Source: Halobacillus faecis
Lineage (GTDB): Bacteria; Bacillota; Bacilli; Bacillales; Halobacillaceae
Assembly: GCF_007991335.1 (NCBI RefSeq)
Contig: NZ_BJYD01000029.1
Span: 1 to 64,000, forward strand
Direction: 5' to 3'
Length of the DNA stretch: 64,000 nucleotides
Shown here: piece after piece, positions 7,389 through 15,696 of the stretch
Layout: every line of letters starts with the position of its first letter
How positions within the stretch are numbered: the first letter of the stretch is position 1
The notes under the pieces: model-generated
Databases searched by the model: none
Seen by the model: the letters and a program-made list of their open reading frames with translations, nothing else
Told to the model about the DNA's origin: nothing
Program-made: the position numbers and the translations under genes

Positions 7389-9191
7389 ATGTGTGGAATT
7401 GTAGGATATATCGGACAGAATGATACAAAAGAGATTTTATTGAATGGTTTGGAAAAGCTTGAATACCGCGGCTATGATTCAGCGGGAATCGCAACATTGA
7501 ACGAAAATGGAGTAGAAGTGACGAAAGTGAAAGGTCGTATCGCTTCCTTGCGTGAAGCTGTCGATGAAAGTGTCAAAGCGACGCATGGCATCGGACATAC
7601 ACGTTGGGCTACACACGGCGCTCCTAGTGAAGAAAACGCACACCCGCACCAAAGTACTTCCGGACGCTTCACAATCGTTCACAATGGCGTCATTGAGAAC
7701 TATGTGGATGTTCGCGACGAGTATTTGAGTGACGTGGAGTTCAAGAGTGAAACCGATACGGAAATCATCGTTCAATTGATTGAAGTGCTGAATAATGAAA
7801 TGAATGATGTAGCTGCAGCTTTCCGTAAAGCTGTCGAGCTTCTGACTGGTTCTTATGCGATTGCCATGATCGACCGCGAAGATCATGATACGATTTATGT
7901 CGCTAAGAATAAGAGCCCACTGTTAGTTGGAACCGGTGACGACTTCAACGTTGTAGCCAGTGATTCCATGGCAGCTCTTCACGTAACAGACCAATTCCTT
8001 GAGCTTATGGATAAAGAAACCGTCATCGTTCGCCGTGATGGTGTTGAAATTCAAAAGCCCGATGGTACAAAGGTTGAGCGTGAACCATTCACAGCTGAAT
8101 TGGATACCACAGATATCGAAAAAGGAACGTATCCTCACTTTATGCTGAAAGAGATTGATGAACAGCCGTTCGTCATCCGTAAAATCATTCAGGAATATCA
8201 AAATGAGAATGACGAGATCAAGCTGGATCCTGAAATCCGTCAAGCGATGAAAGACTGTGACCGTATTTACATCATCGCTGCAGGTACGAGTTACCATGCC
8301 GGACTTCTAGGTAAACAGTTCATTGAAAAACTCGCAAACATTCCAGTAGAAGTTCATGTAGCTAGTGAATTCTCTTACAACATGCCACTTCTTTCTGAGA
8401 AACCGTTGTTTGTTTACATTTCTCAAAGTGGTGAAACGGCAGACAGCCGTTCTGTCCTTGTCCAGACAAAAGAACTTGGTCATCCGGCACTGACGATTAC
8501 GAATGTGCCAGGATCCACCCTTTCCCGTGAAGCAGACTATACGATGCACCTGCATGCAGGACCAGAGATTGCTGTAGCTTCTACAAAAGCTTATACAGCA
8601 CAAATGGCCGTCCTTGCCATTCTTGCTGTCGATACAGCGCGTGCGAAGGGCATTGAACTTGATTTCGATCCTATGCAGGAGCTTGGAATCGTGGCAACTA
8701 CGATGGAAGCCTTGACCGATCAAAAAGAGAAGTTGGAAGACTTGGCGCGCGAGTATCTATCTACGACTCGTAACTGCTTCTTCATCGGCCGCGGCATTGA
8801 CTATTACGTTGGATTGGAAGGGTCTCTCAAGTTGAAGGAGATTTCTTACATCCAGGCGGAAGGCTTTGCTGGTGGGGAATTGAAGCACGGCACGATTGCT
8901 TTGATCGAAGATGGCACTCCTGTCATTGCCCTTGCCACACAGCAAAACGTGAACTACTCCATCCGTGGAAACGTCCAGGAAGTGGAGGCGCGTGGCGCAA
9001 ACAGCATGATCATCAGTATGGAAGGCTTGAACAAAGATGGCGATGCTTTCGTCATTCCACAAGTGCATGATTTGATGACACCACTTGTTTCTGTCATTCC
9101 ATTGCAGTTGATTTCTTACTATGCAGCGCTTCACCGCGACTGTGATGTTGATAAACCACGTAACCTTGCAAAGAGTGTTACGGTAGAATAA
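7389..9191 (+). CDS. glmS: Glucosamine-6-phosphate synthase (isomerizing)
   Basis: Uses glutamine and fructose-6-phosphate to make glucosamine-6-phosphate, the entry to UDP-GlcNAc. The start is the ATG at 7389, nine bases after AGGAGG, because it exposes the nucleophile Cys1 in MCGIVGYIG; the open frame runs 43 codons further upstream but only through the ribozyme leader. The N-terminal class II amidotransferase domain (about 1-240) is followed by two SIS domains (about 290-420 and 460-590), ending in the canonical [13 protein letters not shown] tail. Length 600 residues, the family standard. Controlled by the ribozyme in its leader. Confidence 0.98.
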   Translation: MCGIVGYIGQNDTKEILLNGLEKLEYRGYDSAGIATLNENGVEVTKVKGRIASLREAVDESVKATHGIGHTRWATHGAPSEENAHPHQSTSGRFTIVHNGVIENYVDVRDEYLSDVEFKSETDTEIIVQLIEVLNNEMNDVAAAFRKAVELLTGSYAIAMIDREDHDTIYVAKNKSPLLVGTGDDFNVVASDSMAALHVTDQFLELMDKETVIVRRDGVEIQKPDGTKVEREPFTAELDTTDIEKGTYPHFMLKEIDEQPFVIRKIIQEYQNENDEIKLDPEIRQAMKDCDRIYIIAAGTSYHAGLLGKQFIEKLANIPVEVHVASEFSYNMPLLSEKPLFVYISQSGETADSRSVLVQTKELGHPALTITNVPGSTLSREADYTMHLHAGPEIAVASTKAYTAQMAVLAILAVDTARAKGIELDFDPMQELGIVATTMEALTDQKEKLEDLAREYLSTTRNCFFIGRGIDYYVGLEGSLKLKEISYIQAEGFAGGELKHGTIALIEDGTPVIALATQQNVNYSIRGNVQEVEARGANSMIISMEGLNKDGDAFVIPQVHDLMTPLVSVIPLQLISYYAALHRDCDVDKPRNLAKSVTVE

Positions 9192-9200
9192 AGAATAAAG

Positions 9201-9231
9201 AGCTGGCACCCTGGTGGGTGTCAGCTTTTTT
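9201..9231 (+). terminator. glmS terminator
   Basis: Eleven-bp stem AGCTGGCACCC / GGGTGTCAGCT (one G-T pair) then a T-run, nine bases after the glmS stop. Confidence 0.93.
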
Positions 9232-9309
9232 ACTTTGATGCCTTTGGATAGGGGAAAGAAAACCTGGGGAAAATAAGGCTACTCAATGCCGTTAGGGGTG
9301 TTTGTTTTT

Positions 9310-9846
9310 ATGAAGAAATATGCAATGGCTTTGCTTTTAATCACCTGCCTGTTGGTTGTATATACGCCCGTTCATGCCCAAGTGGATCAGCCAAAACCCC
9401 TTGAAGATTTCTATGCTGAATATGGATACAAGTCCTTGGATGAAGCAGTCAAAGAATTTGAACAGCAAATGAAAATGAAAGTGACTCTTCCTAAGAAACT
9501 TCCGTCCTTGACATTTACACATGTGCTGGCCAGGGTTGATCGGGTAGGTGGGAGCGAGAAATTGGAATTAAATGTGGAGTATTTGAATGAACATGTGCCT
9601 GAAAATCACTTTAATGTAGATATCCGTCCTGCAGAAAATAAACTATTTATTCATGAAAAGCGAATCATAGAACAGGTGAGGTTAAAGAGTGGAGGAAAAG
9701 GGGTTTTTGTGAAAGTCCCCGGTTTTCACGTCTTCATTTTTGAAACGGAGCATTGGCAATACAGGCTGAGTATGGATCAACGCGTTTCTGATCAATTTTT
9801 TCCTGATGAATTAGTGGAAATCGCAAATACCGTCGAAAGTCATTGA
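9310..9846 (+). CDS. Secreted protein of unknown function
   Basis: A 178-residue protein with a clear signal peptide: MKKYAMALLLITCLLVVYTP followed by AQA-type cleavage near VHA-Q (about residue 24). The mature part is hydrophilic, mixed charge, with no recognised domain; segments such as LPSLTFTHVLARV suggest a beta-rich fold. The frame is open from 9286, but the ATG at 9310 starts right at the signal peptide and has AGGGGTG ten bases upstream. It is monocistronic between the glmS terminator and the bidirectional terminator shared with rodA. Function not assigned. Confidence 0.75.
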   Translation: MKKYAMALLLITCLLVVYTPVHAQVDQPKPLEDFYAEYGYKSLDEAVKEFEQQMKMKVTLPKKLPSLTFTHVLARVDRVGGSEKLELNVEYLNEHVPENHFNVDIRPAENKLFIHEKRIIEQVRLKSGGKGVFVKVPGFHVFIFETEHWQYRLSMDQRVSDQFFPDELVEIANTVESH

Positions 9847-9877
9847 TCGTGTAGGAGGGTCATGCTTCAACTTAAAC

Positions 9878-9908
9878 AAAAAGGGGACGTTCCAAGACGT
9901 CCCCTTTT
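9878..9908. terminator. Bidirectional terminator
   Basis: Twelve-bp stem AAAAGGGGACGT / ACGTCCCCTTTT with a six-base loop; A-run and T-run flanks let it serve the secreted-protein gene (+) and the RodA gene (-). Confidence 0.92.
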
Positions 9909-9921
9909 GTATGGTGTTTCT

Positions 9922-11070
9922 CTATTCTCCAAACATATAGGTCTTATGGTGATAGGAGATCGAAAATGCAATTCCGAGTGCCATCAAGTTACCGAGCAAG
10001 GCACTTCCTCCATAGCTGATGAATGGCAGCGGAATTCCCGTGATCGGTAGCAGCTGCACAGACATTCCAATGTTTTGGAAAACGTGGAAAGCGATCATGC
10101 TGATGATCCCAACCATTACATACGCACTATAGTTGCTATTCGCTTTAAAGGCGATGGTGGTGAAGCGGTAGATCAACAGGAAGAATAAGATGATGACGAT
10201 ACAAGAACCGAGAAAACCATATTCTTCGGCGATGATACTGAAAATGAAGTCAGTCTGGGCTTCGGGTAAGTACACTTCGCGCTCGCCGAAGCCTTTTCCA
10301 TACAACTGACCTGAACCAATGGCCCGCATCGCTTTTACGAGGTGGTATCCAGAAGAGTCTTCATACTTGGTCGGCTGGAACCAGGAGTAGATACGACCGA
10401 GCTGGTACTCTTTCACACCTAAGTAGCGGTCAAGAATTTCAGGTGCTTTTAGAGCAAGCCAGATCAACCCTGTTCCAAGAGCTGAGATCATGGTGAAAAT
10501 CGGTAAAATAATTTTCCATGAGATGCCTGATATGAGGACGAATCCTGCTAAGATGGCGATAAACACAAGGCTTGTCCCTAAATCGGGCTGCTGCATGATT
10601 AAAAGAACCGGCAGTCCGGTAACCGCACCTAGTTTTAGTAACAAGAATAAATCCATTTTTATGGAAGAGCGGTGCTTTTGATTATGATCCACGGCAATTC
10701 TTCCGAGGGCAAGAATAGTGAATATCTTAACAAGTTCTGCAGGTTGTAAAGACAATCCTGGCATGGCGAACCAACTCTTCTGCCCTTTAATAACAGGTGC
10801 GATGGATGGTGGAGCGACAATCAGGGCGATCAGAAGGATGATACCGAATCCATATAAATACCAGCTGATTTTCTTGAAGTCTTCCGGATCTACAAGGAGC
10901 ATAAAGCCGATGACGATGCCCCCGAGTCCATACCAGACCAGCTGTTTAAGTACAAAGTTATCGTTGTATTGGGTGCTTTGCTGGGCACTGAAAAGAGCGA
11001 CTGCGCTGACGGCTATGAAACAACACATAATAAAAAAGAGCTGCCAATCGAATCTTTCTTCGAATTTCAT
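9922..11070 (-). CDS. FtsW/RodA/SpoVE-family SEDS protein, probably RodA
   Basis: SEDS-family peptidoglycan glycosyltransferase with about ten membrane helices in 382 residues. Family signatures are visible: KSWF...LQPAELVK (about 115-130) and the C-terminal QNIGMSVQLLPITGIPLPFISYGGSA. AGAGGAT precedes the ATG. The gene stands alone with a terminator on each side, so it is not in the dcw cluster where ftsW is found; that and its length suggest a RodA-type elongation enzyme, but SpoVE cannot be excluded. Its partner class B PBP is not in the window. Confidence 0.88.
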   Translation of the reverse strand: MKFEERFDWQLFFIMCCFIAVSAVALFSAQQSTQYNDNFVLKQLVWYGLGGIVIGFMLLVDPEDFKKISWYLYGFGIILLIALIVAPPSIAPVIKGQKSWFAMPGLSLQPAELVKIFTILALGRIAVDHNQKHRSSIKMDLFLLLKLGAVTGLPVLLIMQQPDLGTSLVFIAILAGFVLISGISWKIILPIFTMISALGTGLIWLALKAPEILDRYLGVKEYQLGRIYSWFQPTKYEDSSGYHLVKAMRAIGSGQLYGKGFGEREVYLPEAQTDFIFSIIAEEYGFLGSCIVIILFFLLIYRFTTIAFKANSNYSAYVMVGIISMIAFHVFQNIGMSVQLLPITGIPLPFISYGGSALLGNLMALGIAFSISYHHKTYMFGE

Positions 11071-11248
11071 TTTTGGTTATACATCCTCTCATGTTGGCGA
11101 AGCAAAAAAAGCGTGCTGTTGACTATTATAAGCACATGTAACACGTTTGAAAAGTGAACTCTTCCTTATTCTTCAATTATAAAGCATTCTTTTCTTTCAA
11201 GGACATGAAAATGTAACACATAACTATCAAAAAGGGTAAACCCATGCG

Positions 11249-11345
11249 TAAGACTCAGTTTCGAAGTCTCGATGAACAATTCGTGGAATGGGAAAATCAC
11301 TCGCTGTCCGTAGGTGACTGTGCGCCTGTCCTATGAAAAGTGAGC
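11249..11345. repeat. Degenerate copy of an intergenic MITE-like repeat
   Basis: Starts with AAGACTCAGTTTCGA (11250-11264), identical to the left end of the element at 30933, and carries a further match CTCGCTGTCCGTAGG to its inner CTCGCTTTCCGCGGG. The right inverted end was not recognised. The rest of 11071-11434 holds no gene that I can see. Confidence 0.6.
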
Positions 11346-11436
11346 TGATTTCCGCACCACCCAGAACCCCATAACCTCTCCAAGAATAATGCCAGGTTGC
11401 TTAATAACATAGCTTCACTTACTTTCCAATGAAAAC

Positions 11437-11462
11437 AAAAAATCACCATAAGAACGGTGATT
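11437..11462 (-). terminator. Terminator of the PLA2-like gene
   Basis: Stem AATCACC / GGTGATT with an eight-base loop; read leftwards it ends in a run of six T. Lies 16 bases after the stop of the gene on the minus strand. Confidence 0.85.
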
Positions 11463-11477
11463 GGGTTATGGCATACT

Positions 11478-11762
11478 TTAAAAACAGGTGAAGAGACGCT
11501 GGATTCTCATGTATTTATACAGCGTTCTTGCATGACGCCCTTCTGAGGTATAAGGATTTTGTAATCTTTCAAGCTGATTGATGAAAGCAAGGTCACAAGC
11601 GCAATAATCTCTGCGCCGACGATAACATTCATCATGAGCTTTGCAGGCAGCATCTACGGCGTTTATGGGTTCGCCGGGGCCGCTGCATCCAGGTCCACAG
11701 TAGTTGTAGCCGGGAAAGACACAGAACCCGGGTCTGCGTACCGGTCCTCTTCTTCTATACAT
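11478..11762 (-). CDS. Small phospholipase A2-like protein
   Basis: Ninety-four residues, Cys-rich and strongly basic. The calcium-loop pattern YCGPGCSGPG (21-30) followed by the active-site pattern DAACKAHDECY (37-47, His43-Asp44) and a second Asp at 57 (CACDLAF) match the compact phospholipase A2 core also seen in parvovirus VP1. PLA2 hydrolyses the sn-2 ester of phospholipids. The first ATG of the frame overlaps GGAGGAG; the ATG five codons later (11762) lies six bases after it and is the likely start. No signal peptide is seen, so the place of action is unclear. Activity is inferred from motifs only. Confidence 0.75.
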   Translation of the reverse strand: MYRRRGPVRRPGFCVFPGYNYCGPGCSGPGEPINAVDAACKAHDECYRRRRDYCACDLAFINQLERLQNPYTSEGRHARTLYKYMRIQRLFTCF

Positions 11763-11904
11763 GTGGTTCTCCTCCATCCAATAGTTTGGCTAGGAGTAGT
11801 TTATGACCAAGAATTGATTTTTGTATGGTCACCTATCCTTTATAGGTTTAGTAAATCCTCTATTGAGTTAAATACTAACCAACACCAATCAAGGAGGAGA
11901 TAGG

Positions 11905-12231
11905 ATGGCACACGAAAAATATCAAAATCTAATTCAGAAGCTTCATGCTTGTATGGAAGCGTGTAACCATTGTTATGATGCTTGTTTAAAAGAAGAAGAC
12001 GTAAAAATGATGGCGGAGTGTATCCGTACTGATCGCGAATGTGCCGATATTTGCGGATACTTAGAACAAGCGATTTCAAGAAACTCTCCGTTCGTATCTG
12101 AATTAGCAGGAGTTTGTGCGAAGATCTGCCAGGCTTGTGGGGATGAATGTAAGAAACATGACCATCAGCACTGCCAGGATTGTGCTAAAGCTTGCTATGA
12201 CTGTGCGGAAGTTTGTAAACAGGTAGCATAA
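11905..12231 (+). CDS. Cys-rich four-helix-bundle copper-binding protein
   Basis: A 108-residue protein with 16 cysteines, mostly as CxxxC or CxxC on predicted helices (CMEACNHCYDAC near the start, CAKICQACGDEC, CQDCAKACYDCAEVC near the end). This is the DUF326/Csp pattern of proteins that store cuprous ions inside a four-helix bundle. No signal peptide, so a cytosolic Csp3-like role fits. AAGGAGG precedes the ATG. It sits just upstream of the ars operon but has its own terminator. Copper storage is the family role; binding of other soft metals, including arsenite, is possible. Confidence 0.85.
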   Translation: MAHEKYQNLIQKLHACMEACNHCYDACLKEEDVKMMAECIRTDRECADICGYLEQAISRNSPFVSELAGVCAKICQACGDECKKHDHQHCQDCAKACYDCAEVCKQVA

Positions 12232-12245
12232 ATGAAATGATAACG

Positions 12246-12274
12246 AGTCCCTGAATGCAGGGGCTTTTTATTTT
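12246..12274 (+). terminator. Terminator of the Cys-rich gene
   Basis: Stem AGTCCCTG / CAGGGGCT (one G-T pair) with a T-run, 15 bases after the stop. Confidence 0.85.
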
Positions 12275-12287
12275 CGCGTTTTTCCTC

Positions 12288-12316
12288 TTGCACATATAAG
12301 CATATACTTATATTAT
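12288..12316 (+). promoter_or_regulatory. ars operon promoter with ArsR operator
   Basis: TTGCAC (12288-12293), 17-base spacer, TATTAT (12311-12316). Between the boxes lies the inverted repeat ATATAAG (12294-12300) and CTTATAT (12307-12313), typical of ArsR/SmtB operators. The start point near 12322 rules out an ATG at 12318 as the arsR start. Confidence 0.8.
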
Positions 12317-12338
12317 AATGGAGGATGAGGTGATTCTG

Positions 12339-12686
12339 ATGGAAAAGACGATCATTGAGTTGGAACAAGCCGCACAAACGTTGAAGCTCTTAGGAGATAA
12401 AACGCGGCTGACTATTCTTGGTTTGGTTAAAGATAGCGAATGTTGTGTCTGTGAATTTGTAGAAGTGTTGCAAATGAGTCAGCCTTCGATCAGTCAGCAC
12501 CTAAGAAAGCTGCGCGATGCTGGTCTTGTTAAAGAGCAACGAAGAGGGCAGTGGATTTTCTATTCCTTGAACAGAGAACACGCCACATATCCCATCATTC
12601 ATCAGGTTCTGGAACAGATCCCGGACCAAAAAGAGAAATTGACAGCATTGGAAGAAGCGGGACTTCGGATCCAATGTGATAGCTAG
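12339..12686 (+). CDS. arsR: Arsenic-responsive repressor ArsR
   Basis: A 115-residue ArsR/SmtB winged-helix repressor that leaves DNA when As(III) binds. The metal site corresponds to ECCVCEF (about 32-38), equivalent to the ELCVCDL signature of ArsR. The recognition helix is SQPSISQHLRKLRDAGLV. The ATG at 12339 is chosen because GAGGTG precedes it and because the promoter start lies downstream of the other ATG (12318). First gene of arsR-arsB-arsC-trxB; it likely binds the inverted repeat inside its own promoter. Confidence 0.92.
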   Translation: MEKTIIELEQAAQTLKLLGDKTRLTILGLVKDSECCVCEFVEVLQMSQPSISQHLRKLRDAGLVKEQRRGQWIFYSLNREHATYPIIHQVLEQIPDQKEKLTALEEAGLRIQCDS

Positions 12687-12698
12687 GGGGATTGTTTT

Positions 12699-13994
12699 TT
12701 GAGTTTAGCACTGATTGCTACGATTATTTTTGTACTTACGCTCGTCTTTGTCATATGGCAGCCTAAGAATCTTGGAATCGGTTGGTCCGCTTGTGCGGGT
12801 GCCATTCTTGCCTTGATTTTTGGTGTTGTTGATTTTCAAGACGTCCTTGCCGTTACCGACATTGTCTGGAACGCAACGTTAGCCTTTATTGCGATTATTA
12901 TTATTTCATTGATTCTAGATGAGATTGGATTTTTTGAATGGGCGGCTCTTCATATGGCTCGTGTAGCCAAGGGTGACGGAAAGCGTATGTTCGTTTACGT
13001 GACCTTGCTTGGAGCTGTCGTTGCAGCTCTGTTCGCAAATGACGGAGCGGCCTTGATTTTAACGCCGATTGTCCTTGCGATGGTCAGGAATTTGAATTTT
13101 AAAGAATCCATGATTCTTCCGTTCATTATGGCGAGTGGTTTTATCGCTGATACGACATCTTTGCCACTGATTGTCAGTAACCTGGTGAACATTGTGTCCG
13201 CAGACTTCTTCGATATTGGATTTGTTGAGTATGCGTCACGCATGGTTGTTCCGAACTTGTTCTCACTGGCTGCAAGTATTCTTGTCTTATTCTTATTTTT
13301 CCGTAAGAGTATTCCCGACAACTACGACTTATCTCAGTTGAAAAAGCCGAAAGAAGCGATACAGGATGATAAGATGTTCCGCATGTCCTGGGGCGTTCTT
13401 GCTGTTCTGTTGATCGGATATTTCGCAAGTGAGCCACTGGGAATTCCTGTTTCTATCATTGCGGGAATTGTCGCGATCTTTTTCCTATTGATGGCTAGAA
13501 GGAGTGCGGCCGTCCAGACAGGAGAAGTGATTAAAGGAGCTCCATGGGCGATTGTCTTCTTCTCTGTCGGGATGTATGTCGTCGTTTACGGACTTCGAAA
13601 TGTCGGCTTGACCGATATCCTTGCGAATGTCATCCAGTACACAGCAGATCAAGGATTGTTCACAGCGACAGTCTCCATGGGATTCATTGCAGCCATTCTT
13701 TCTTCCATCATGAATAATATGCCTACCGTAATGATTGATGCTCTCGCCATTGCTGATACGAATACAGCAGGAACGATGAGGGAGGCCCTTATTTATGCCA
13801 ATGTGATCGGATCAGACCTAGGACCGAAGATTACACCAATCGGGTCTTTAGCGACTTTATTATGGCTTCACGTTTTATCCATGAAAGGCTTCAAAATTTC
13901 ATGGGGATACTATTTTAAAGTCGGAATCATTCTAACCGTGCCGACCTTATTCATTACACTCGTCGGACTTTATCTATGGTTATTAATTCTATAA
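12699..13994 (+). CDS. arsB: Arsenite efflux membrane protein ArsB
   Basis: A 431-residue carrier with about 11-12 membrane helices that exports arsenite using the proton gradient. ArsB/NhaD-superfamily segments include the loop [15 protein letters not shown] (about 108-122) and the C-terminal [14 protein letters not shown]. The start is TTG at 12699, eight bases after AGGGGG, 12 bases after arsR. Context with arsR, arsC and trxB supports arsenic transport over other ion-transporter-superfamily substrates. Confidence 0.93.
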   Translation: MSLALIATIIFVLTLVFVIWQPKNLGIGWSACAGAILALIFGVVDFQDVLAVTDIVWNATLAFIAIIIISLILDEIGFFEWAALHMARVAKGDGKRMFVYVTLLGAVVAALFANDGAALILTPIVLAMVRNLNFKESMILPFIMASGFIADTTSLPLIVSNLVNIVSADFFDIGFVEYASRMVVPNLFSLAASILVLFLFFRKSIPDNYDLSQLKKPKEAIQDDKMFRMSWGVLAVLLIGYFASEPLGIPVSIIAGIVAIFFLLMARRSAAVQTGEVIKGAPWAIVFFSVGMYVVVYGLRNVGLTDILANVIQYTADQGLFTATVSMGFIAAILSSIMNNMPTVMIDALAIADTNTAGTMREALIYANVIGSDLGPKITPIGSLATLLWLHVLSMKGFKISWGYYFKVGIILTVPTLFITLVGLYLWLLIL

Positions 13995-14021
13995 TTTTTA
14001 CACAAAAAGGAGAAATGCTAC

Positions 14022-14444
14022 ATGTCTAACAAACCAGTTATCTATTTTCTATGCACAGGGAACTCTTGCCGCAGCCAAATGGCGGAAGGGTTCGGAAAGA
14101 AATACTTGAGCGATAAGTATGAGGTGAAATCAGCAGGGATTGAAGCGCACGGATTGAACCCGAATGCGGTTAAAGCGATGAATGAAGTGGATGTAGATAT
14201 TACCGATCAAACATCTGACATCATCGACCCTGATATTCTAAACAATGCTGAATACGCGATTACTCTTTGTGGAGATGCGAACGATAAGTGTCCAATGACC
14301 CCTCCACACGTTACTCGATTCCACTGGGGCTTCGATGATCCTGCTAAGGCGGAAGGAACGGAAGAAGAAAAATGGGCATTCTTCCAACGCGTGCGTGATG
14401 AAATCGAAGCACGCATTCAGAGATTCGCTGAAACCGGAGAGTAA
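14022..14444 (+). CDS. arsC: Arsenate reductase, thioredoxin-coupled
   Basis: Reduces arsenate to arsenite so that ArsB can export it. It is the low-molecular-weight-phosphatase type: CTGNSCRS forms the P-loop with nucleophile Cys11, and Cys83 and Cys90 (CGDANDKC) complete the relay known as Cys10/82/89 in the B. subtilis and S. aureus enzymes. Length 140 residues. AAAGGAG precedes the ATG. Thioredoxin dependence agrees with the thioredoxin-reductase gene next in the operon. Confidence 0.96.
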   Translation: MSNKPVIYFLCTGNSCRSQMAEGFGKKYLSDKYEVKSAGIEAHGLNPNAVKAMNEVDVDITDQTSDIIDPDILNNAEYAITLCGDANDKCPMTPPHVTRFHWGFDDPAKAEGTEEEKWAFFQRVRDEIEARIQRFAETGE

Positions 14445-14547
14445 AAAACAGATGGGGCTAAGCTTGAATATAGAGAAAATAGGCATGACTTCAGTGAAAT
14501 AAGGTTATACCTCTAAAGAGGAGACCTTTGCTGAAGGAGGAGTTTGC

Positions 14548-15501
14548 ATGGCTTATAAATCGATTATATTAGGCACAGGCCCTGCCGGATTGACAGCGGC
14601 TGTTTATTTAGCAAGAGCGGATATGGAACCGCTCGTTATCGAGGGACCGGAACCAGGCGGACAATTGACGCTTACGACTGAAGTCGAGAATTTCCCTGGA
14701 TTCCCTGATGGCATCATGGGTCCAGAGCTCATGGATAACATGAAAAAGCAGGCCGAACGCTTTGGTGCGACTTTCAAGCGCGGATGGGTGACCGATGTAG
14801 AGGTGGAAGGGCGTCCGTTCAAGCTTCATGTCGACGGCTTAGGTGAAGTGGTGACGGAAACGTTAATCATCTCTACTGGTGCCTCTGCCAAAATGCTCGG
14901 CATACCAGGTGAAAAAGAAAACCTTGGAAAAGGCGTCAGCACATGTGCGACCTGTGATGGGTTCTTTTTCCGAGGAAAGAAAGTGGTCATCATTGGTGGA
15001 GGGGACTCCGCAATGGAAGAAGCGACTTTCCTTACGAAATTTGCGAGTGAAGTGCAAGTCATCCACCGTCGTCATGATCTCCGCGCATCGAAAATCATGC
15101 AGACACGTGCGCAAGAAAATGATAAAGTGACGTGGGCGCTGAACAAAACACCCGTTGAAATGGTGTCGGATGGTATGAAGATCAGTGGCATCAAGGTTCG
15201 TGACAACGAGTCTGGAGAAGAGGAAGTCATTGACACCGATGGAATATTTGTTGCGATCGGTCACAATCCCAACACGGATTTTGTGAAAGGGAAGCTGAAT
15301 ATGGATGAAAAAGGCTATATTCTCGTTGATCCCGGGACGACCAACACGAATATTCCCGGCATCTTCGCCTGTGGCGATGTCCAGGATCAGAAATACCGCC
15401 AAGCGATTACCGCTGCAGGAACAGGCTGCATGGCAGCAATGGATACGGAGCGTTTCCTTGAAGGAGAAGCGACGATCGACTGGAGCGAAAATCTATCCTA
15501 A
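14548..15501 (+). CDS. trxB: Thioredoxin reductase of the ars operon
   Basis: NADPH-dependent flavoprotein that recycles thioredoxin, the electron donor for the ArsC type encoded just upstream. FAD-binding GTGPAGLTAAVYLARA (about 9-24), the redox-active CATC (about 134-137), the NADPH-binding GGGDSAMEEA and the C-terminal FACGDVQD motif are all present. Length 317 residues. Probably a paralogue dedicated to arsenic detoxification, since the housekeeping trxB of Bacillaceae lies elsewhere. AAGGAGG precedes the ATG; a strong terminator follows. Confidence 0.92.
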   Translation: MAYKSIILGTGPAGLTAAVYLARADMEPLVIEGPEPGGQLTLTTEVENFPGFPDGIMGPELMDNMKKQAERFGATFKRGWVTDVEVEGRPFKLHVDGLGEVVTETLIISTGASAKMLGIPGEKENLGKGVSTCATCDGFFFRGKKVVIIGGGDSAMEEATFLTKFASEVQVIHRRHDLRASKIMQTRAQENDKVTWALNKTPVEMVSDGMKISGIKVRDNESGEEEVIDTDGIFVAIGHNPNTDFVKGKLNMDEKGYILVDPGTTNTNIPGIFACGDVQDQKYRQAITAAGTGCMAAMDTERFLEGEATIDWSENLS

Positions 15502-15512
15502 TGACTCGATTA

Positions 15513-15548
15513 AGCATCGATCTGTTCTAACAGATCGATGCTTTTTTT
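15513..15548 (+). terminator. ars operon terminator
   Basis: Twelve-bp perfect stem AGCATCGATCTG / CAGATCGATGCT and seven T, 11 bases after the trxB stop. Confidence 0.95.
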
Positions 15549-15597
15549 GTACCAGAAATAGATCAAATCTTTAAGTGGATCACCTAAATAATGGTGT

Positions 15598-15618
15598 ACC
15601 AGGTCATACATATATTGG
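15598..15618 (+). repeat. Half copy of the ACCAGGTCAT repeat
   Basis: Matches the 21-base core ACCAGGTCAT-M-CA-N5-TGG found also at 26662 (reverse), 36623 and 49016. Here the right arm of the hairpin is missing. Confidence 0.75.
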
Positions 15619-15636
15619 AAGATACTTTAAAAACTA

Positions 15637-15677
15637 ATTCAATATATATTGAATATTTAATTCTATAAGTATAGAAT
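15637..15677 (+). promoter_or_regulatory. Promoter with two palindromes
   Basis: TTGAAT (15649-15654), 17-base spacer, TAGAAT (15672-15677). A perfect 18-base palindrome covers 15637-15654, over the -35 box, and TTCTATA-AG-TATAGAA covers 15661-15676, over the -10 box. They are likely operators of the regulator encoded next. Confidence 0.65.
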
Positions 15678-15696
15678 AATTGCAAGAGGTGATGAA

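Noticed and set aside
11171-11200. TTGAAA and TATAAT facing left upstream of the RodA-like gene
   Set aside because: The spacer is only 13 bases, too short for a SigA promoter.
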